Source: a virus. From it: 47,874 bases of DNA. The position numbers and the translations under genes were made by a program. Below the pieces are notes generated by a model that had not been told where the DNA came from, ran no database searches, and saw only the letters and a list, made by a program, of their open reading frames with translations. Shown one piece after another: positions 45,615 through 47,874 of the stretch. Location of the stretch: positions 1 through 47,874 of the IMG/VR virus record IMGVR_UViG_3300027513_000023. One strand, written 5' to 3'. Within the stretch, counting starts at the first letter, position 1. Each line of letters begins with the position of its first letter.

Positions 45615-47723
45615 TCATCTCCTTGCTGGCATTGCGGTCCTATAACGGTTGCCGTGGCGATCCTCTCCCCACGGCTGTTGCGTATCCTCGTCTTCGCCAT
45701 CGGCGGCAAGCGTTTTGCGCTGCAGGCCCATAAACGATTCCAGCCCCTCCATCAGGAGGCGGTACGGCCCCTCCTCAGCGTATTCCTGGAGCCGGCCGCG
45801 CACCAGGGCTCGGGCGTAACCGCCGGCCAGGCTTCGGCATATCCACCGGGCGCGGGGGGAGACCGCGACAGCGGGCAGGCCGCGGCTGATGCGGCCAAGC
45901 AGATCCTGCAATTGAACCTGGCCGGCCGGAGCCTGGCCACCCAAGCGCAGATCCGCCGGAATCTGGCGGATTGCCTGAAGAAGCCCGACATTCGTGTACT
46001 TTTCCTCGTGGTGCGGCGGGACGACCCAAGTCGGCGGTTGGTTGCGGGTGACGAGCCGGTCTGGGACCGGCGCCTTCAGCATCGCGGCCCAGGAGCGCGG
46101 CCGGTCCTGCAAGAGCGCCTCGCGCGGCGAATCTGCGACGAGGATCGACTCATTATATATGGGCTCCGTCAGCTCGCCCGGATTGCCCTCCCGCACCCAG
46201 TCCCGCAGCAGAAGGAGGCGGCCGTCGTGAAACTGGCAGAGCACCGCCGCGGTCATGCTGCCGGTCGCGTTGGCGACCAGGAACAGCGGCCTGGTCGGGT
46301 CGTGTTCCAGATCCGGCACGATATGGTCGGCGCCGAAGCCCTCGTAGACCGGGAGACCCGGCCGCATCTGGAGCGCATAGGCGAGCGCGTTCGGCGCGTC
46401 GATCTTGCCGGTCGGATAGTTCAGCAGCTGCTCGGTCAGGGCCGGGAGCGGCTGGGCGAATTCGCATTCGCGGGCGGCGAAGAAGGGTTGCAGACCCCGA
46501 ATAAAATCGAGTTTGCCGCGCGGCGCTCGGACGCCGCGCACCGGCAGATAGGTGCCCCGCCGGACCATCTCGTGCCGCAGCGGCTGCAGCAGGAACTGTT
46601 CCAGACCGTCAAGCTCCACCCCGACCCAGACAGGGTCATAGCGTTCGGCAATGTCAAACGCCAGAGCCACGATTTCGTCGGGAAGAAGAAACTGTGCATC
46701 GGCGGCCCAGACGACGAGGCGGTTGCTGACCCACGACCAGACGGCCCAGCCGGTGGTCGCGCTGGTAGAGCCCACCGTCCTGGCCGGGTCGATCATCGCG
46801 TAGCAGGCTTGCCAGGTGCGCTCTCGCGGGGCGACGCGGATCATGTCCCGGGTGAAAATCCGGTCCGATTCCGAGAACGCCCGGCAGAGCATCTCGCGCT
46901 CCCAGACCGCGAGTTCGCCGACCCGCTCGTAGCCCTGGCGCTCGCGGTCGATCTTGGAAAGCGGCCAGACTTCCGGCCAGGAGGCCTTGCGCTTGCCGTC
47001 CTCGCCCAGATACTCGACCGGGTAGGTCTGGCACGGCCAGCCCCACTCCTTTTCGAGCTTCACCGGCAGGGATTCGGCGTCCATCGGGGTGGCGCGGATA
47101 CGGACCTTGCGGTTCGGCGCGCAGGCCGGCAGCAGCTCGGAGAGAAACCAGCGCAGCGTCTTGCGCCGCTGGTCCGGCGTCTGGACCGAATCCGGGCTTT
47201 CCACGTCATCGACGAAGATGAAGTCGGGCCGGTGATCGAGGTGCTTGATGCCGCGGATATCCTGGTCTCGACCGATGGCCTGGATGCACACCCCGGTCGT
47301 CGTCACCAGCTTCGTTTGGGTCCAGGCATCGCCCTTGAGATCGCCGAAGGCGGCCTGGATCCAGGGGTTGTTCATCAATTCGTAGGCAACGGCCGCGAGG
47401 CGTTCCGCCGCCCGGGTCTCGTTCGAGGAGATGATCACGATGTTGCGGTGCGCCATCAGGCAGGCCGCCAGCACGATGTCCTCCTCGCCCAGCGTGGATT
47501 TGGCGCTGCCCCGGAAGGCGAGCCGGATGGTGTACTGGTCCGTCGACCAAAAGTCGGCCACGAGGTCTTCGTGGAACTCGGCCGGCGGGGTTGGCACGCC
47601 GTCATACTGGTGACGGTGGGCAAAAAGTACTTCGTGACTGGCCCACTTATCCTCGGCCAGGATCTGGATGATCTGCTTTTTGGCGGCCAGGACGGCAATC
47701 GCGTCCGGCTCGGCCGTCTTCAT
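45615..47723 (-). CDS. Terminase large subunit with extra C-terminal nuclease-like domain
   Basis: The 702-residue ATPase-nuclease drives DNA into the head. The ATPase has a Walker A variant RGSAKST (71-77) and a Walker B strand FIFVDDVESPD (168-178). The nuclease (about 300-460) has MIDPA with D312, WVGVELDGLEQFLL, and ALTEQLLNYPTGKIDAPNALA. After about 475 a second segment, LFLVANATGSMTAAVLCQFHD then GRLLLLRDWVREGN, copies the first strands of a terminase RNase-H fold but has Asn and Thr where the catalytic Asp should be. This gives a longer protein than usual and a probable degenerate duplication. It overlaps the upstream small membrane gene by four bases. Confidence 0.85.
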   Translation of the reverse strand: MKTAEPDAIAVLAAKKQIIQILAEDKWASHEVLFAHRHQYDGVPTPPAEFHEDLVADFWSTDQYTIRLAFRGSAKSTLGEEDIVLAACLMAHRNIVIISSNETRAAERLAAVAYELMNNPWIQAAFGDLKGDAWTQTKLVTTTGVCIQAIGRDQDIRGIKHLDHRPDFIFVDDVESPDSVQTPDQRRKTLRWFLSELLPACAPNRKVRIRATPMDAESLPVKLEKEWGWPCQTYPVEYLGEDGKRKASWPEVWPLSKIDRERQGYERVGELAVWEREMLCRAFSESDRIFTRDMIRVAPRERTWQACYAMIDPARTVGSTSATTGWAVWSWVSNRLVVWAADAQFLLPDEIVALAFDIAERYDPVWVGVELDGLEQFLLQPLRHEMVRRGTYLPVRGVRAPRGKLDFIRGLQPFFAARECEFAQPLPALTEQLLNYPTGKIDAPNALAYALQMRPGLPVYEGFGADHIVPDLEHDPTRPLFLVANATGSMTAAVLCQFHDGRLLLLRDWVREGNPGELTEPIYNESILVADSPREALLQDRPRSWAAMLKAPVPDRLVTRNQPPTWVVPPHHEEKYTNVGLLQAIRQIPADLRLGGQAPAGQVQLQDLLGRISRGLPAVAVSPRARWICRSLAGGYARALVRGRLQEYAEEGPYRLLMEGLESFMGLQRKTLAADGEDEDTQQPWGEDRHGNRYRTAMPARR

Positions 47724-47830
47724 GGCCCGAGCCAGTGCGAGCCGGGCCCGTGCGCCATGCCGTAGAGGAGCAGCGGCACGGCCAGCGTGGCGGCGAGGAT
47801 GACGATGGCGAGCATGGCGGGGCCGCTCAT
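47720..47830 (-). CDS. Small membrane protein upstream of terminase
   Basis: The 36-residue frame starts MSGPAMLAIVILAATLAVPL and continues LLYGMAHGPGSHWLGP, a single hydrophobic helix followed by a short polar end. Its stop overlaps the terminase ATG (ATGA), and its start overlaps the stop of the truncated edge gene. The position and the coupling support expression. It parallels the other miniprotein at 121-228. Function unknown. Confidence 0.55.
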   Translation of the reverse strand: MSGPAMLAIVILAATLAVPLLLYGMAHGPGSHWLGP

Positions 47831-47874
47831 AGCGGATCGATCCCCAAGCGCTCGGCCCGCTTGAGCCAATCGGC
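47827..47874 (-). CDS. C-terminal end of edge gene, runs off right edge
   Basis: The last 15 residues read ADWLKRAERLGIDPL and end in TGA overlapping the start of the membrane gene. This ending is typical of the family whose N-terminal half lies at 1-124, where AYLRxWI helices come before a WLxxAExxGxDPL end. The two pieces are probably one gene with an internal stretch missing. Joining the ends directly would give a different frame, so some bases (not a multiple of three) are absent. Confidence 0.6.
   Translation of the reverse strand, partial: ADWLKRAERLGIDPL

Noticed and set aside
1620-46160. 15-bp match CGACTCATTATATAT at 1620-1634 and 46146-46160
   Set aside because: A match of this length is expected by chance within this window, and the second copy is inside the terminase gene; no consistent promoter context.
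45480-47765. 761-codon plus-strand frame opposite the terminase
   Set aside because: Shadow of the terminase gene. Terminase motifs are present on the minus strand and none on this frame.

Overview
This window looks like a nearly complete genome of a short-tailed (podovirus-type) double-stranded DNA phage. The DNA is GC-rich by eye. Structural hallmarks on the minus strand are a large terminase, a portal, a GcrA-like regulator, an acidic scaffold, an N4-gp56-type major capsid protein, a tail adaptor, a tail nozzle, fibre/spike genes and three large ejection-type proteins, one with a lytic transglycosylase segment. The host is most likely a GC-rich proteobacterium, probably an alphaproteobacterium. 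This rests on the GcrA-like helix-turn-helix, the PEP-CTERM protein and the overall gene families, so it is an inference. The two window ends appear to carry the N-terminal and C-terminal pieces of one small gene, so the molecule is probably circular or circularly permuted with a short piece missing.

Layout. From about 1896 leftwards, across the window edge, and on from 47830 down to 16988, nearly all genes lie on the minus strand. They are packed with ATGA or TGATG overlaps, which suggests one very long late operon: small leader genes, terminase, portal, scaffold, capsid, adaptor, nozzle, fibres, S74-domain protein, transglycosylase and ejection protein. The plus strand from 2103 to 17082 carries the early and accessory genes. 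These include a SpoVG-like protein, a 0.9-kb structured non-coding region, a HGG zinc-motif protein (possible small terminase), an IS1595-type mobile element with four passenger genes, a DUF7227-like gene, and a recombination block (HNH nuclease, YqaJ-type exonuclease, KTSC protein, ERF annealing protein). A PEP-CTERM protein and a P22-type antirepressor follow. Two minus-strand blocks interrupt it: a beta-helix/RTX protein (8540-9790), and a replication/control block of RepA-like ATPase, RusA and a Cro-like repressor (9852-11649).

How it may work. Replication would rely on host polymerase, with the phage supplying a RepA-like ATPase, Holliday-junction resolution and ERF/exonuclease recombination. 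No integrase, DNA or RNA polymerase, or conventional endolysin was recognised. The repressor-like and antirepressor genes suggest a regulated, possibly temperate life style without an obvious integration system.

Three features stand out. First, a perfect 16-bp chromosomal-type parS sequence lies inside the portal gene in unusual codons, and no ParA or ParB is encoded. A separate 64-bp palindrome built from 10-bp-phased TGTTTC boxes, the same half-site core, lies at 6863-6926. Second, eight genes of the fibre region (25078-33873) begin with apparent export signals. Together with the PEP-CTERM and RTX proteins this gives the phage an unusually large predicted secretome. Third, the transposase element is bounded by about 37-bp inverted repeats and carries passenger genes. 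All functional statements come from reading motifs by eye; no database search was run.
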